DNA from: a virus
Strand: one strand, 5' to 3'
IMG/VR virus record: IMGVR_UViG_3300044639_001193
Location: 35,751-99,750 of that record
Length of the DNA: 64,000 bases
The notes under the pieces are model-generated. The model was not told where the DNA came from and did no database searches. It saw only the letters and a list, made by a program, of their open reading frames with translations. Position 1 is the stretch's first letter. The number at the start of each line of letters is the position of its first letter. Below, in pieces: positions 1-9,138 of the stretch. The translations under genes were made by a program, and so were the position numbers.

Positions 1-650
1 CTCAAGGCACAATTATTGATGCACAAACTTTGGACTACTTTAAAGCACGTACTGGAGATATTTCTGAGTCTGGTTCCCACAGTAAAAAAGATAAAACTAT
101 TCACGGCATTGACCCTATTACTGGAAAAAGCCATAGCCATACAACTAGCCCAAATAAAGTTGGAAAACAAATTAGAGTGAGCAATACAGATGTACTTTTT
201 AAAGAAGTTTCTTCAACGGTTGTAGCAGAAACAAAATCAATTGCTAAAGAACTTTCTGAAGGAATGGCGCACCTTGCTCGTTTCTCTATGCACGCTGAGG
301 GTAATGGGCAAGGCGACCCACGTATGGCTCCGTATAGAACTGTAGAAATAAACGGAACGGGAAGTAACACAGACGGTTTTTGGGTTTTAAAAAAAGTAGA
401 ACATTTAGTTACTTTTGATGGGCGTTACACTGTTGACTTTAAATGCATGACAGATGGGCTTGGTAAAAACAAAGAAGGCGCTTTTCGTAAGACAACAGCC
501 TCAATTGTACCCACACGAGATGTTGCATACGAAATGGCTACAGGCGGAAATCAAGCCCCTTCAACCCCTACAATTAGTTCTAGACAGCCTATGGTGAACG
601 AAACAAGTGGCGGGTTTACAACCAGTACAAAAAGATGGGTAGGTCTCTAA
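1..650 (+). CDS. Baseplate hub protein, gpD-like (5'-truncated)
   Basis: The frame is open from the left edge, so this is the C-terminal part of a longer gene; the first internal start, a TTG, is not needed. The segment around GDPRMAPYRTVEINGTG and GFWVLKKVEH resembles the late-control gpD / gp27-like hub fold of contractile tails, with small beta-strand blocks and a glycine-rich turn before the VxxVxH segment. In that family the protein forms the ring at the tail tip that holds the spike. It is followed without a gap by a gp25-like wedge gene, and the spike gene lies close by, the usual order in myovirus baseplate operons. The hub call comes from this motif resemblance plus synteny. Confidence 0.7.
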   Translation, partial: QGTIIDAQTLDYFKARTGDISESGSHSKKDKTIHGIDPITGKSHSHTTSPNKVGKQIRVSNTDVLFKEVSSTVVAETKSIAKELSEGMAHLARFSMHAEGNGQGDPRMAPYRTVEINGTGSNTDGFWVLKKVEHLVTFDGRYTVDFKCMTDGLGKNKEGAFRKTTASIVPTRDVAYEMATGGNQAPSTPTISSRQPMVNETSGGFTTSTKRWVGL

Positions 651-1051
651 TGGCTGAAGTAGCACTAACGCTTCCATTTACAATAAACGCTTACGGCAGT
701 GTTTCTACAACAACTGAACAAAGTAAAATTTGGTCAGATAGAGTTCGGTTTGTGATTGGTACCAACCTTCATGAAAGAATTTTAGACCCTCAGTTTGGAA
801 CCCTTGTTCCAGAAGCCTTTATGCAAACATCAGATGATGCTGAATCTATGATTATTGCTGAAGTAGAAAGAGCATTTCCAGAACAACTTGAACTCTTAAC
901 CCTTCAAAGTGTTGATGTTTCTTTTGACGAATACACCAGCACTACTAATGTAAACATCATTTACGAACTTCCAAATGGTGAAGTAACCGACACCGTTGTG
1001 GCTGTAACTTCTATTGGCGGAAACAACATATCAGTACAGGAGATATTATGA
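650..1051 (+). CDS. Baseplate wedge protein, gp25/gpW-like
   Basis: A 133-residue protein of the gpW/gp25 lysozyme-like wedge family, which links the baseplate hub to the sheath. Typical features are an early region where a ring protein meets the tail, then ERILDPQFGT, a match to the family pattern of an arginine followed by a P-x-(F/Y)-G-T/S turn, and a C-terminal beta-strand segment. An ATG 15 bases upstream is in frame, but the start used here overlaps the preceding stop as TAATG and has GGTAGG just upstream. The next gene overlaps by four bases, so translation is probably coupled through the baseplate operon. Confidence 0.8.
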   Translation: MAEVALTLPFTINAYGSVSTTTEQSKIWSDRVRFVIGTNLHERILDPQFGTLVPEAFMQTSDDAESMIIAEVERAFPEQLELLTLQSVDVSFDEYTSTTNVNIIYELPNGEVTDTVVAVTSIGGNNISVQEIL

Positions 1052-2607
1052 GCATAGTTGCTCCAAGCGATACACCCGTTCCACTAGACTATACAAGTCG
1101 TGATTACTACTCCATTCGTGAGCAGTTAATCAAACGTATTCAAGACCGCATACCTGATTGGGCTGCATCAGACCCAGCAGACTTTGGTGTGGCTCTTGTA
1201 GAGGCTTTTGCATATATGGGCGATTTAATGTCTTACTATATTGACCGCAACGTAAACGAATCATTTATTGCAACTGCAACACAACGAGATAGCGTTGTAA
1301 ACATTGCTCAGGCTTATGGGTACATTCCAACAGGATACCGTCAAGCATTTGTAACTTTAACTTTTACAAACTCTTCTGCAACCGATGTTATAACAATTCC
1401 TGCAGGTACAGTAATTAATGGAGATGTAATCAGTGGCGATACTGTAAACACCGTTTACTTCACAACTGATGCCGAGTTAACTTTAGACCCAGACGTTGAC
1501 AATGGTATTGGGACAATGACTGCACGAGAAGGTCGCAGTGTTACTTTAGTTGCTCCCGACTACACAAACATTTATGGAGAACTAGTTGGAACTTCTGATG
1601 GCACACCTAACCAAACTTTTGCTTTAGGAGAATCTCCAGCAGTAGATGGTTCTTTAAGCGTATATGTACAAGGCGGTCCTGAGTACTCTAAGTGGCGCCA
1701 AGTTCAACACTTAATTGACGCTAATCCTTTTGACCAGGTGTTTTCCGTAACTAGCGATGCCAACGATTTACTGTACGTAAATTTTGGTGACGGCGTATCT
1801 GGAGCAATTCCAGTTAATTTTTCTGCAGTTCGTGTGCTTTACACGGTTGGTGGAGGAACTATTGGAAATGTAACTACTGGTCTGCTTACAAACATTGATT
1901 ATGTACCAGGCCTTTCTACAAACGACGTTATTGCGTTACAGTCTCTTGTAACTGTTACAAACGATGAAGTTGCACTTGGCGGCGCTGACCCAGAAACTTT
2001 GTCTCAAATCCGTTATGCAGCGCCGTTAACTCTCCGTGCAAACACACGTGCTATTTCTCTTGAGGACTTTAACAGCCTTGCATTAAACGTAACAAACTGC
2101 GGTAAAGCAAACGCAACTGCAGACCTTTGGACATCCGTAACTTTGTATGTAGCACCTTCGCGTAACTCTGGTGATTCTGATTTACAACCTGGCCTTGATG
2201 AGGCCCAAGACCCAACAAGCGAGTATACAACCCTTGCTGAAGATGTATATGATTACGTTTTTCCTCGTACTTTGATTGGGTCTAGTTTGACCATTCAACC
2301 ACCAACTTATGTAGACGTTGTTTTGACTGTTCAATATGCAAAACTTCCTCAATACACTGAAACTGAAGTTGAGGCTTCAATTAAATCAGTTTTAGTAAAC
2401 GACTATGGTTATGTAAACAACACTTTTCAACAGACTATTTACGTACAAGACATTGAAACCACGCTCAACAACAGAGTTACTGGAATTAAGATTTCAAAAC
2501 TAGCAGCACTTTATCGTGCAGGCGGTAGTGGGTTAAACACTCTTGTAGGAGCAGCGGATGAAATTTTCCGAATTAAAGAAGAAAATATCACCATTGGACT
2601 TATTTAA
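1048..2607 (+). CDS. Baseplate J-like protein
   Basis: A 519-residue baseplate J / gp6-like wedge protein. The N-terminus carries the family's typical DYTSRDYYSIREQLI and DPADFGVALVEAFAYMGD segments, followed by DRNVNESF and a long beta-rich middle with repeated TIPAGT-like strands. The C-terminus has the usual region of about 100 residues with alternating strands and helices (DVVLTVQYAK, VNDYGYVNN). Family members form the outer wedge ring of contractile baseplates. The start has AGGAGAT a few bases upstream. Length and position between gp25 and the spike are normal for the family. Confidence 0.9.
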   Translation: MSIVAPSDTPVPLDYTSRDYYSIREQLIKRIQDRIPDWAASDPADFGVALVEAFAYMGDLMSYYIDRNVNESFIATATQRDSVVNIAQAYGYIPTGYRQAFVTLTFTNSSATDVITIPAGTVINGDVISGDTVNTVYFTTDAELTLDPDVDNGIGTMTAREGRSVTLVAPDYTNIYGELVGTSDGTPNQTFALGESPAVDGSLSVYVQGGPEYSKWRQVQHLIDANPFDQVFSVTSDANDLLYVNFGDGVSGAIPVNFSAVRVLYTVGGGTIGNVTTGLLTNIDYVPGLSTNDVIALQSLVTVTNDEVALGGADPETLSQIRYAAPLTLRANTRAISLEDFNSLALNVTNCGKANATADLWTSVTLYVAPSRNSGDSDLQPGLDEAQDPTSEYTTLAEDVYDYVFPRTLIGSSLTIQPPTYVDVVLTVQYAKLPQYTETEVEASIKSVLVNDYGYVNNTFQQTIYVQDIETTLNNRVTGIKISKLAALYRAGGSGLNTLVGAADEIFRIKEENITIGLI

Positions 2608-2609
2608 AG

Positions 2610-3086
2610 ATGGCAAAAGAAAGACAACAATTTTCTGGCGTTTATAGAGGAACTATTGTAAACAATAGAGACCCTAAAAAACAGCGTCGGTTACAAGTAG
2701 AAGTCACAACTTCAGTAGGGCATTACACCGACTGGGTTTGGCCTATGGAGCCTGCCAACATAAGCACTGAAGTACCTGAAATTGGTCAAGGTGTTTGGAT
2801 TCATTTCCAAGCAGCAGACCATGAGTATCCAGTATGGTTTGGCGCCTTTGGTAAACACCAAGGAAAAAGCAAAAAACTTTATGTTAAAGCGCTTGCGGAT
2901 TCCGTAAATATTTCTACAGTAACAACTTATTTAAAAACAATTCAACAACCAGACGGAACTACCGAAGTAGATTTGATGGCAACTCTAGTTGCTATGGCAA
3001 ACTCTTTAAAAAATTATGAAACCAGAATTGCCTCTTTAGAGACCCAAATTACTCAAAAAGCAAGCACTAGCCATAGCCATCCATGA
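2610..3086 (+). CDS. Baseplate spike / OB-fold protein (gp5- or gpV-like)
   Basis: A 158-residue protein with an N-terminal OB-fold segment (YRGTIVNNRDPKKQRRLQV, then GQGVWIHFQAADHEYPVWFG) matching the gp5 N-terminal / VgrG-type OB domain that joins the hub to the membrane-piercing spike. A short helical, coiled-coil-like stretch follows (residues about 125-150). The protein ends in HSHP, a histidine-rich tip; metal-binding histidines at the apex are known in trimeric spikes, so this may be the apex, which is inference. It lacks the lysozyme domain of T4 gp5. Confidence 0.8.
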   Translation: MAKERQQFSGVYRGTIVNNRDPKKQRRLQVEVTTSVGHYTDWVWPMEPANISTEVPEIGQGVWIHFQAADHEYPVWFGAFGKHQGKSKKLYVKALADSVNISTVTTYLKTIQQPDGTTEVDLMATLVAMANSLKNYETRIASLETQITQKASTSHSHP

Positions 3087-3149
3087 CTTTAGCCAGTAAA
3101 TAAATGACAAAGACGAGAAAATACAAACAGATATTGAGAGGATAACCTA

Positions 3150-3698
3150 GTGCCAACATCACCCCTGTACCCAGGTGCCGTACGCAATTTTGGGTCTGAC
3201 GTTGTTAACTTCACTGACACCATCCTTGCCGAGCACGTTAACTTTTTACGTGCTGAAGTTAACTCTATTGAAACAGTGCTTGGTACTTACTTAACCCTTA
3301 GTTCTGGTTGGAGTGGCTCGTTTACCCGTCCTAACATTTCTTACACTTGGGACAGTCTTAAGGACCGTCTTGCAAATATTGAGTATGGGTTAAACACTGC
3401 TTACTCAGCAAGAACTCCTATCGGGGGTAGCACGGGTCAAGTGTTAGTAAAATCTTCAAGTACCGATTACGACTTTGCTTGGACAACGTTTACTGGCCTT
3501 CCTTCACAGTCTACTAACACTGGAAAGTTTTTAACAACAGACGGCAGTTCTGCTTCTTGGGCATCTATTAGCCAAGTCCCAACTCAAACTGGTGAAAGTG
3601 GAAAATATTTAACTACAAATGGAACTAATGCTTCTTGGGCAACTGTTGAAGCATCTGGTGGCGCAAATGAATTTGTCCTAATGATGATGGGCGCATAA
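3150..3698 (+). CDS. Tail fibre-like or baseplate-associated protein with short repeats
   Basis: A 182-residue protein beginning at a GTG preceded by GAGAGGAT. Residues 1-80 contain a helical segment (NFTDTILAEHVNFLRAEVNS) as in trimeric fibre shafts. The C-terminal half holds imperfect repeats of the form TG-(K/Q)-(F/V/Y)-L-(T/V)-T-(D/N)-G-x-x-A-S-W, seen three times, typical of short phage fibre or collar proteins in which each repeat supplies one strand set per monomer. The protein ends in a small glycine/methionine stretch. It may contact receptors or connect the baseplate to another fibre; a specific role cannot be assigned. Confidence 0.55.
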   Translation: MPTSPLYPGAVRNFGSDVVNFTDTILAEHVNFLRAEVNSIETVLGTYLTLSSGWSGSFTRPNISYTWDSLKDRLANIEYGLNTAYSARTPIGGSTGQVLVKSSSTDYDFAWTTFTGLPSQSTNTGKFLTTDGSSASWASISQVPTQTGESGKYLTTNGTNASWATVEASGGANEFVLMMMGA

Positions 3699-3711
3699 AG
3701 AAGGGCACTAA

Positions 3712-5661
3712 ATGTCAAAGTACGGCTATTCCGTATATGGGTACTCTAAATACGGTATAACACCAAAGTTGGCTTACTCAGTTGAGCCAATGGATGTCAA
3801 CGTGATTAAATTTCACGAAGTGTACGTTTCTTGGCAATTGCCAACAGGTGATTTTACTCGTTTTCGTGTAGTTCGTAATCAAAATGCATACCCAGAAACA
3901 GCAGAAGATGGAATAATTATTTATGAATTACTTTCTACAGATGGTGAAAGCCTTGAAGGTAATTCAACTTTAAGGTATGACTTTTACGATGGTTCAGATA
4001 ATCCTACACAACCAAGTATTGCTCCAGGACGCAATATTTTTTATCGTGTTTTTTTGTATACCTCAGATAATGTTTGGGTTAAAGCAGGGCAAATAAGCGA
4101 AGTAGTACCAGAAGATACTGGTGCAATTACAAAAATGATGGATTTATTACCGCGTGTGTTGACCAGTTCAGTGCTAAGTCCTTTGGGCGTTATACAAGAA
4201 GACTCAGAGTTATATCAATTTTTAGACGGCCTTGCTTTTTCGTATGAACAAATGATGACTGAAATTAAACTAGCACGTCCTGCACATAACTTAGAAAACT
4301 CCAACTACAAAACAATTCCTGGAGAAGTGCTTAACTTAGGTTTAACCTCAGAAGCAAACATGCCAATGATTCGTCAACGTGCTTTGATACGTGAAGCAAT
4401 TGGACTATATTCAAATAAAGGAACTGCTTTAGGCGTAGAAAATTACTCTGAAGCACTTACGGGATTTGCTCCCACAGTAACTACTTCTCCTAATTTGATG
4501 CTTTCAATTCAAGACTCTACGTTTTACGAAAGCACGGGACGTTGGGTTGCGGTTAACGCCACAATTTCATCATCTGATGAGATGGTTCCAAACAACGTTA
4601 ACAAATCTATTGATTTGGTTTATACACTAAAAATTATAGCAGCCACTACTAGCGCCAGCATTTCTTTAGGTCTTGACGACCCAATAACTCAAGGGATTCC
4701 AGTTCAACCAAGTACTGAATACGTGTACAAAACAAACATAAAATGCCCAGCAAGTGGTAACGCTACTTTAAAAATAGAGTATTACGATAAAAATGGAACT
4801 GTAATATCAAATATTACTCAAGCAATTTCTGCAACAAATTCTTGGCAAACAATTAGTAAAACTGCTACTTCTCCAAGTAATGCTTCTTACGTTGTGTTGT
4901 ATGTTTTATTTAGTACAGCAACTACGTATTATGTAGACATGATTTATGTAGGGTCTACACCATTTGTTGAATACGATGAGGCACGTGCAACGACAATTCA
5001 ACTGGCACCAACTTATGAGAATTACGTAGAGAACCCATCGTTTGAGGTAGATGCTAGTAATTGGACTCTTACGGGGTTAACTTTTACTCAAGATGCTGAT
5101 GTTCCGTTAGTAGGTTATCCAGGTTCATTTAGCGGAAAATTTGTTGCTGCTGGTGCTTGGACATTAGAGTGTGATTCAATTTTTCCTGTAGAAACAGGTA
5201 TTTACTTTAACGTTTCTCACTACATAAAATCAGCAAATATGACGACTATGGATGTAACTATAGAACTATACGATGCCGATGATGAACTTGTAGACACTGC
5301 AGTTAGTTCTCATGACGTAACCAATACGTGGGAAAGAAGTTATACTTCTATCCTTATCCCACCTGAGTCAACAGCGGTTTACGCAAAGGCTCGCCATGAA
5401 GGAACTGCTGGAACTTTCTACTTAGACATGGTTATGGCACAAGATACTTATGCCCCAAGTGATTACTTTGACGGTTCTATGCCAGAACTAGTAGGAGCAA
5501 TTTGGGAAGGCACCGCAAATGCCTCAACAAGCCTTTACTACCCAAATAAATCTACTAAGATTTTACGCCTTGCCCAGACACTAAATGACTGGATGCCAAT
5601 GAACTCTTGGTGGAGAATTACTACTCCTGCTGGATTGGAATATACCAACTTAGACGTGTAG
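3712..5661 (+). CDS. Tail protein gpI-like with carbohydrate-binding modules
   Basis: A 649-residue tail-tip protein. The N-terminus is rich in repeated YGYS/YGI motifs and is followed by a fibronectin-like domain (VYVSWQLPTGDFTRFRVVR). Residues about 140-250 (LPRVL..., YQFLDGLAFSYEQMMTEI, RALIREAIGLY..KGT) match the P2 gpI / tail protein I fold that caps the baseplate wedge. The rest holds two jelly-roll modules; the second opens with NPSFEVDASNWTL, the classic start of CBM4/9-like carbohydrate-binding domains. This suggests recognition of cell-surface sugars. It is the last gene of the baseplate block. Confidence 0.75.
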   Translation: MSKYGYSVYGYSKYGITPKLAYSVEPMDVNVIKFHEVYVSWQLPTGDFTRFRVVRNQNAYPETAEDGIIIYELLSTDGESLEGNSTLRYDFYDGSDNPTQPSIAPGRNIFYRVFLYTSDNVWVKAGQISEVVPEDTGAITKMMDLLPRVLTSSVLSPLGVIQEDSELYQFLDGLAFSYEQMMTEIKLARPAHNLENSNYKTIPGEVLNLGLTSEANMPMIRQRALIREAIGLYSNKGTALGVENYSEALTGFAPTVTTSPNLMLSIQDSTFYESTGRWVAVNATISSSDEMVPNNVNKSIDLVYTLKIIAATTSASISLGLDDPITQGIPVQPSTEYVYKTNIKCPASGNATLKIEYYDKNGTVISNITQAISATNSWQTISKTATSPSNASYVVLYVLFSTATTYYVDMIYVGSTPFVEYDEARATTIQLAPTYENYVENPSFEVDASNWTLTGLTFTQDADVPLVGYPGSFSGKFVAAGAWTLECDSIFPVETGIYFNVSHYIKSANMTTMDVTIELYDADDELVDTAVSSHDVTNTWERSYTSILIPPESTAVYAKARHEGTAGTFYLDMVMAQDTYAPSDYFDGSMPELVGAIWEGTANASTSLYYPNKSTKILRLAQTLNDWMPMNSWWRITTPAGLEYTNLDV

Positions 5662-5671
5662 GCTCTGCCGT

Positions 5672-5941
5672 ATGGCTGACCTATTTATATCAATAATCCT
5701 TGCAGGATTTGCTGTTACATTCGTTGTAGAACTACTGTCTTTAGTTACTTCGTGGTTCTTTCAAAAAGAAACGCTATATGCGGTTCTATCGCTTCCGCTT
5801 TCATTTGGAGCAATGTATGTGATGTACGACATTACTGATTACTTTTTTGTAACAGTACCAGCAACTGCTTTTATAGCGTTGATTCTTAAAAAGTATTTGA
5901 ACACAAAGACAGTGACTAGCACTCGGTTAAACCGTTTATGA
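5672..5941 (+). CDS. Small membrane protein, three predicted segments
   Basis: An 89-residue, strongly hydrophobic protein with segments at about residues 5-27, 35-55 and 57-73 and a basic C-terminal tail (KKYLNTKTVTSTRLNRL). It starts just after the tail gene and overlaps the next start by four bases (ATGA). No family is recognised. A holin is possible on size and topology, but it lies far from the endolysin and beside replication genes, so a membrane role in entry or takeover is as likely. Confidence 0.55.
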   Translation: MADLFISIILAGFAVTFVVELLSLVTSWFFQKETLYAVLSLPLSFGAMYVMYDITDYFFVTVPATAFIALILKKYLNTKTVTSTRLNRL

Positions 5942-6507
5942 AAATTGCTATCTTTTCAGAACTTGATAAAGACGCACATGAAGGCGCACTTCAATTACTC
6001 ACGAGGTATGCTAACAAGTCGCCCGAAGTTATTTTTCCAGTATCGGAAGATAATCAACAGTTTGCAACCTCTGTAGGAAACCTCTGTAAGCAACTAGGCA
6101 TAAGAACCACTGCTTACTGTAGTCACGAGTTCTTGCTGGCTGATGAGATTGAGTACGCCGATGACGAGGTAGTTGCTGTATTGCACCAGTTGGAAAAGGG
6201 TGATGCCATCGGCATACTCTGGCGAGATAGCGAGTACGACCATTTCGTACTTCACAGTGTTGAAGACCTTGCCCTAGACGTTTGGGATATCACCAAGGGT
6301 CTATCTGCCATTGAGCACGCAAGCCTAGGTCCACTAGACCCAGATGCGTTGCGAGATGCCATGATGGATTCCTTTGAGGACTTTGTGGACTTGATGGCTA
6401 CCTATGTCGCTGCTACAGTCCTGAGTTCTATCACGCAAGCCGTAGAGGAGAACATCCGCGATATGGTTGACAAGAAAGATATTTCACCATTTGATGAAGA
6501 ACAGTAA
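5938..6507 (+). CDS. Hypothetical protein with Rossmann-like N-terminus
   Basis: A 189-residue protein, first of the early operon. The N-terminus MKIAIFSELDKDAHEGA reads as a first beta-strand and loop of a nucleotide-binding fold, followed by alternating helices and strands (EVVAVLHQLEKGDAIGILW). The final third is acidic and helical (DSFEDFVDLMATYVAA). It resembles SLOG-like or TOPRIM-like small Rossmann proteins in layout only; no catalytic motif is visible and no function is claimed. Start overlaps the preceding gene by four bases. Confidence 0.5.
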   Translation: MKIAIFSELDKDAHEGALQLLTRYANKSPEVIFPVSEDNQQFATSVGNLCKQLGIRTTAYCSHEFLLADEIEYADDEVVAVLHQLEKGDAIGILWRDSEYDHFVLHSVEDLALDVWDITKGLSAIEHASLGPLDPDALRDAMMDSFEDFVDLMATYVAATVLSSITQAVEENIRDMVDKKDISPFDEEQ

Positions 6508-7489
6508 AGCCGTGAACATCCCCTTAGAAGCCTATTCTGCTGAGATAACCGATTTTCAGTTCAGGCTACTAGCGGTTTTATGCCGTTTAGCGGGGCCTGG
6601 AGGCCTATTACAGACCTCCGTAGCCGAGTTGTGTGTAGCGACTAACAAAAAGAGCGACAAGACGGTCCGTACGGCCTTACAAGGCTTAGAGACGGCTGGA
6701 CTTATCTACACCGAAGCCACCAAACGAGCCAACGGTTACCAGGGAAAGAAAATGATATTGGTAAAAAATTACCGTCTTGTGGATAACCCACCAGAGCAAA
6801 CGGTAAAGAATTACCGCACCTCACATGACTACGTGACTAATAGTTACAATAGCCAAATAGTAGATAAGCCATTAGTACCTAATAGCCAAGATAGTTATAA
6901 ATTAAAAGAATCTGCAAACACGAAACGTGTTTCCACAAAGGAGATTGCTATGCCTATGAAACAATACGACGATGGAGAAGATTTGGCAGGCTTTGGACTT
7001 GTGGAACCGACAGACCCACCAGCGGTCAGGGTTCGCAAAAGCGACCCCAAAACGCGGGGCAAGAGGCCGCAGCATGAGTGGACGTCTATGGACATCGCTG
7101 CTGAGTTTAGTTACCAAGTCGGGCGCCGATATCCTCTTTTACCAGGCACGGTCAACGTCGCCAAACTTGCAGGAGCCTTGCGAAAGTTCCGAGGCCAGTA
7201 CAACACCTCAGCGTTAATTGAACTTGAGTTGCTTCGTCTGTTCATGGCAGATGAACGTAACTTTAAAGATATCGGGGACGAAGCGCCTCACCTGTACAAG
7301 AAGTTCCTAGCATCCTTTGGCAAGAAGATGAACCAAGCCAGAGAGAACCTTGGGTTGAGCAAAGTAACAGCCAAGGTAGACACCACCCCAACCTCTGGTA
7401 CGCTACTTGCCAGTGACGGGCGTGCATTCCAGAATTCATTATCTGGTCGTGCACAACTAGAGCGATACGAAAAACGATTGAAGGGTTAA
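6494..7489 (+). CDS. Winged-helix protein, candidate replication initiator
   Basis: About 331 residues. The N-terminal 90 residues form a winged-helix domain (FQFRLLAVLCRLAGPGG...SVAELCVATNKKSDKTVRTALQGLETAGLI), like the DnaD/replication-initiator type found at the head of phage replication operons. A long low-complexity linker rich in serine, asparagine and tyrosine follows, then a helical C-terminal region (YPLLPGTVNVAKLAGALRKF) that could be the loader-interacting part. The start is uncertain: TTG 27 bases upstream, this ATG, or a GTG 18 bases downstream are all in frame and none has a strong Shine-Dalgarno. It precedes a DnaC-like loader and DnaB-like helicase. Confidence 0.55.
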   Translation: MKNSKAVNIPLEAYSAEITDFQFRLLAVLCRLAGPGGLLQTSVAELCVATNKKSDKTVRTALQGLETAGLIYTEATKRANGYQGKKMILVKNYRLVDNPPEQTVKNYRTSHDYVTNSYNSQIVDKPLVPNSQDSYKLKESANTKRVSTKEIAMPMKQYDDGEDLAGFGLVEPTDPPAVRVRKSDPKTRGKRPQHEWTSMDIAAEFSYQVGRRYPLLPGTVNVAKLAGALRKFRGQYNTSALIELELLRLFMADERNFKDIGDEAPHLYKKFLASFGKKMNQARENLGLSKVTAKVDTTPTSGTLLASDGRAFQNSLSGRAQLERYEKRLKG

Positions 7490-7492
7490 CAC

Positions 7493-7798
7493 ATGGCTAA
7501 GAAAACAAGCAAGACGTTCACTGCAACTCTTGAACTGAATCCAGAAAAAGCAGGTGCATGGATGGCAACTGTTTTTGTAACGTACCTTGATACAACAGAT
7601 ACCTTGAACTCAATTCCAAACACAATCGGTGTTAGTGAACAGAGTGCATGGAAAAATGCATCTGCTGCAAAGCGTTGGATTAAAGTAAAGGTTCAAGAAC
7701 TAACACCACGTAAGTCAGTAAAAATGACTGCAACAAAGTTTGATAAAATTACAGAGAAGCCAAGTTCTTTCTCTGGCGTACTTGAATACAAGGAGTAA
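7493..7798 (+). CDS. Hypothetical 101-residue protein
   Basis: A small, basic and threonine-rich protein with predicted beta-strands (FTATLELNPEKAGAWMATVFV, KRWIKVKVQEL) and a lysine-rich tail. No family recognised. It follows the initiator candidate by four bases and is in the early operon, so expression at the start of infection is likely. Confidence 0.55.
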   Translation: MAKKTSKTFTATLELNPEKAGAWMATVFVTYLDTTDTLNSIPNTIGVSEQSAWKNASAAKRWIKVKVQELTPRKSVKMTATKFDKITEKPSSFSGVLEYKE

Positions 7799-7800
7799 AA

Positions 7801-7956
7801 ATGTTTCCAGGAGAACACCTACTAAAAGAAAAAGAAACTGCATTGCCAAATCTAATGAAGGATGCTGATTTTCTAGAGTACCTAGAAGAGAACTCAGTAC
7901 CAGAAGAAGAGACACAAATCGCGTTTGCTGCTTGGTTAAAAGAAAACCAACAGTAA
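7801..7956 (+). CDS. Small acidic hypothetical protein
   Basis: A 51-residue ORF, opening MFPGEHLLKEKETALPNL and ending WLKENQQ. It is acidic and helical with several Glu/Leu pairs. AAGGAG lies seven bases before the ATG, inside the end of the preceding gene, so the start is well supported. No family recognised; its position suggests a small partner of the replication proteins, which is inference. Confidence 0.55.
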   Translation: MFPGEHLLKEKETALPNLMKDADFLEYLEENSVPEEETQIAFAAWLKENQQ

Positions 7957-7959
7957 CAA

Positions 7960-8121
7960 ATGGGGTACAGCAGCGAGGAAATAGAGGAGGCGCTGATGAA
8001 CCTTTTTAATCTAGGAATTGTTTCAGTAGATTACGATGAGAACTTGGAAGCAAGATTCTCAGTCAAAGATGATGCAAAGTTTGAAAATGCAATAAAGAAA
8101 GTGAGGGACAACGATGTATGA
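7960..8121 (+). CDS. Small hypothetical protein (53 residues)
   Basis: Opens MGYSSEEIEEALMNLFNLG and reads as a single small helical domain of winged-helix size, with a strand pair in the middle (IVSVDYDENLEARFSV). It overlaps the DnaC-like gene by eight bases, which supports coupling and so a real gene. The layout resembles small wHTH modules, but no family can be named. Confidence 0.5.
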   Translation: MGYSSEEIEEALMNLFNLGIVSVDYDENLEARFSVKDDAKFENAIKKVRDNDV

Positions 8122-8836
8122 CGTCAACACTCTCTCGCCACTTAAGAAGCATTGGTTACTTCGTACATCAAATATTCCACGACGTTTCCTAGGATTAGAA
8201 CCAAGCGACATTATTGACCGTGTTGGTTCTTTTCCTATGGAAGTCAGTGGTTGGGTTGATGACGTTGCCCATAAGCAGGTTATTAAGCAGATTGGGCACA
8301 TCGGTATCAACGGTGTCGGTCTTGTCTTTGATGGCGGCCCAGGGCTAGGCAAAACAACACATGCCGTAGTTGCTGCTATGGAAGTTATTCGCAACATGCC
8401 AGAGAACGAACTTGTAGCAGCAGATTTGATGGGTCTAAAGCAAAGTGATTACGGACTGAGTTTTCGTCCCGTTTATTACATGACCTATCCAGAGTTTCTT
8501 TCTCGTAAGAAGTCATCTTTTGATGCAGACGTCGCAGACAAGCGAGAGATGATGTACGAGTTAGATGGCTTCCATGGTCGTTCTAAGTTTGACTGGTTAA
8601 ACGTAAGAGTACTTATTCTTGACGATTTAGGTAAAGAATACGGTTCTAAGTATGACGATACTTCTTTTGATGAAATTCTAAGACTTCGTTATGACAAAGG
8701 ATTACCAACAATTGTTACTACGAATGTACGTTTAGAAAATTGGGAAGCACAATATGGAGAAGCAATGGCGAGTTTCGCCAACGAAGCATTCATTAGAGTC
8801 CCTATCATTGGTTCAGACCTTAGAGGCGCCCAATGA
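8114..8836 (+). CDS. DnaC-like helicase loader (AAA+ ATPase)
   Basis: A 240-residue AAA+ protein of the DnaC/IstB type. Walker A is GGPGLGKTT (residues about 76-84) and Walker B is VLILDDLG (about 173-180), followed by sensor-like IVTTNV. These proteins load the replicative helicase onto DNA. The gene overlaps its upstream neighbour by eight bases and lies a few genes before the DnaB-like helicase, the expected pairing. An upstream partner protein could supply the helicase-binding domain, as the N-terminus here is short. Confidence 0.8.
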   Translation: MYDVNTLSPLKKHWLLRTSNIPRRFLGLEPSDIIDRVGSFPMEVSGWVDDVAHKQVIKQIGHIGINGVGLVFDGGPGLGKTTHAVVAAMEVIRNMPENELVAADLMGLKQSDYGLSFRPVYYMTYPEFLSRKKSSFDADVADKREMMYELDGFHGRSKFDWLNVRVLILDDLGKEYGSKYDDTSFDEILRLRYDKGLPTIVTTNVRLENWEAQYGEAMASFANEAFIRVPIIGSDLRGAQ

Positions 8837-9138
8837 AAGGACCTTCAATGAGTACTCAGTGGAGAACTGTGCAGCAGTTTATCTCTGCACAAGGTGCTGG
8901 TATTTTTGAAGTTGAGTTGGATACAGAAACAAAAGAAACACGTTGTAACTGTCCAGTGTGGGAAAAAAAGAAGTTGTGTAAACATGTAGCCTTTGTGAAT
9001 ACACGGATACAAACACGAGGTCATTACTCAATCACGGTACCGATTGAAGTTCCAGAAGAACTGGCAATTGAAGCAAACGAAAACCCTGATTCATTTAGAG
9101 AGTTCGTAGTTAACTACGCAAAAATAGAGGTGCTATGA
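8833..9138 (+). CDS. SWIM-type zinc-finger protein
   Basis: A 101-residue protein with a SWIM motif, CNCPVWEKKKLCKHVAF, that is C-x-C then C-x-H, the zinc ligands of SWIM domains that bind DNA or proteins. A second ATG 15 bases downstream has its own AAAGGA and could be the true start; the first gives a four-base overlap with the loader gene. The rest is short and beta-rich. SWIM proteins often accompany helicases and recombinases, fitting the replication operon. Confidence 0.7.
   Translation: MKGPSMSTQWRTVQQFISAQGAGIFEVELDTETKETRCNCPVWEKKKLCKHVAFVNTRIQTRGHYSITVPIEVPEELAIEANENPDSFREFVVNYAKIEVL

Noticed and set aside
3104-3145. 13-codon frame overlapping the leader of the fibre-like gene
   Set aside because: Too short, with no domain; the bases form the Shine-Dalgarno region of the following GTG-start gene.
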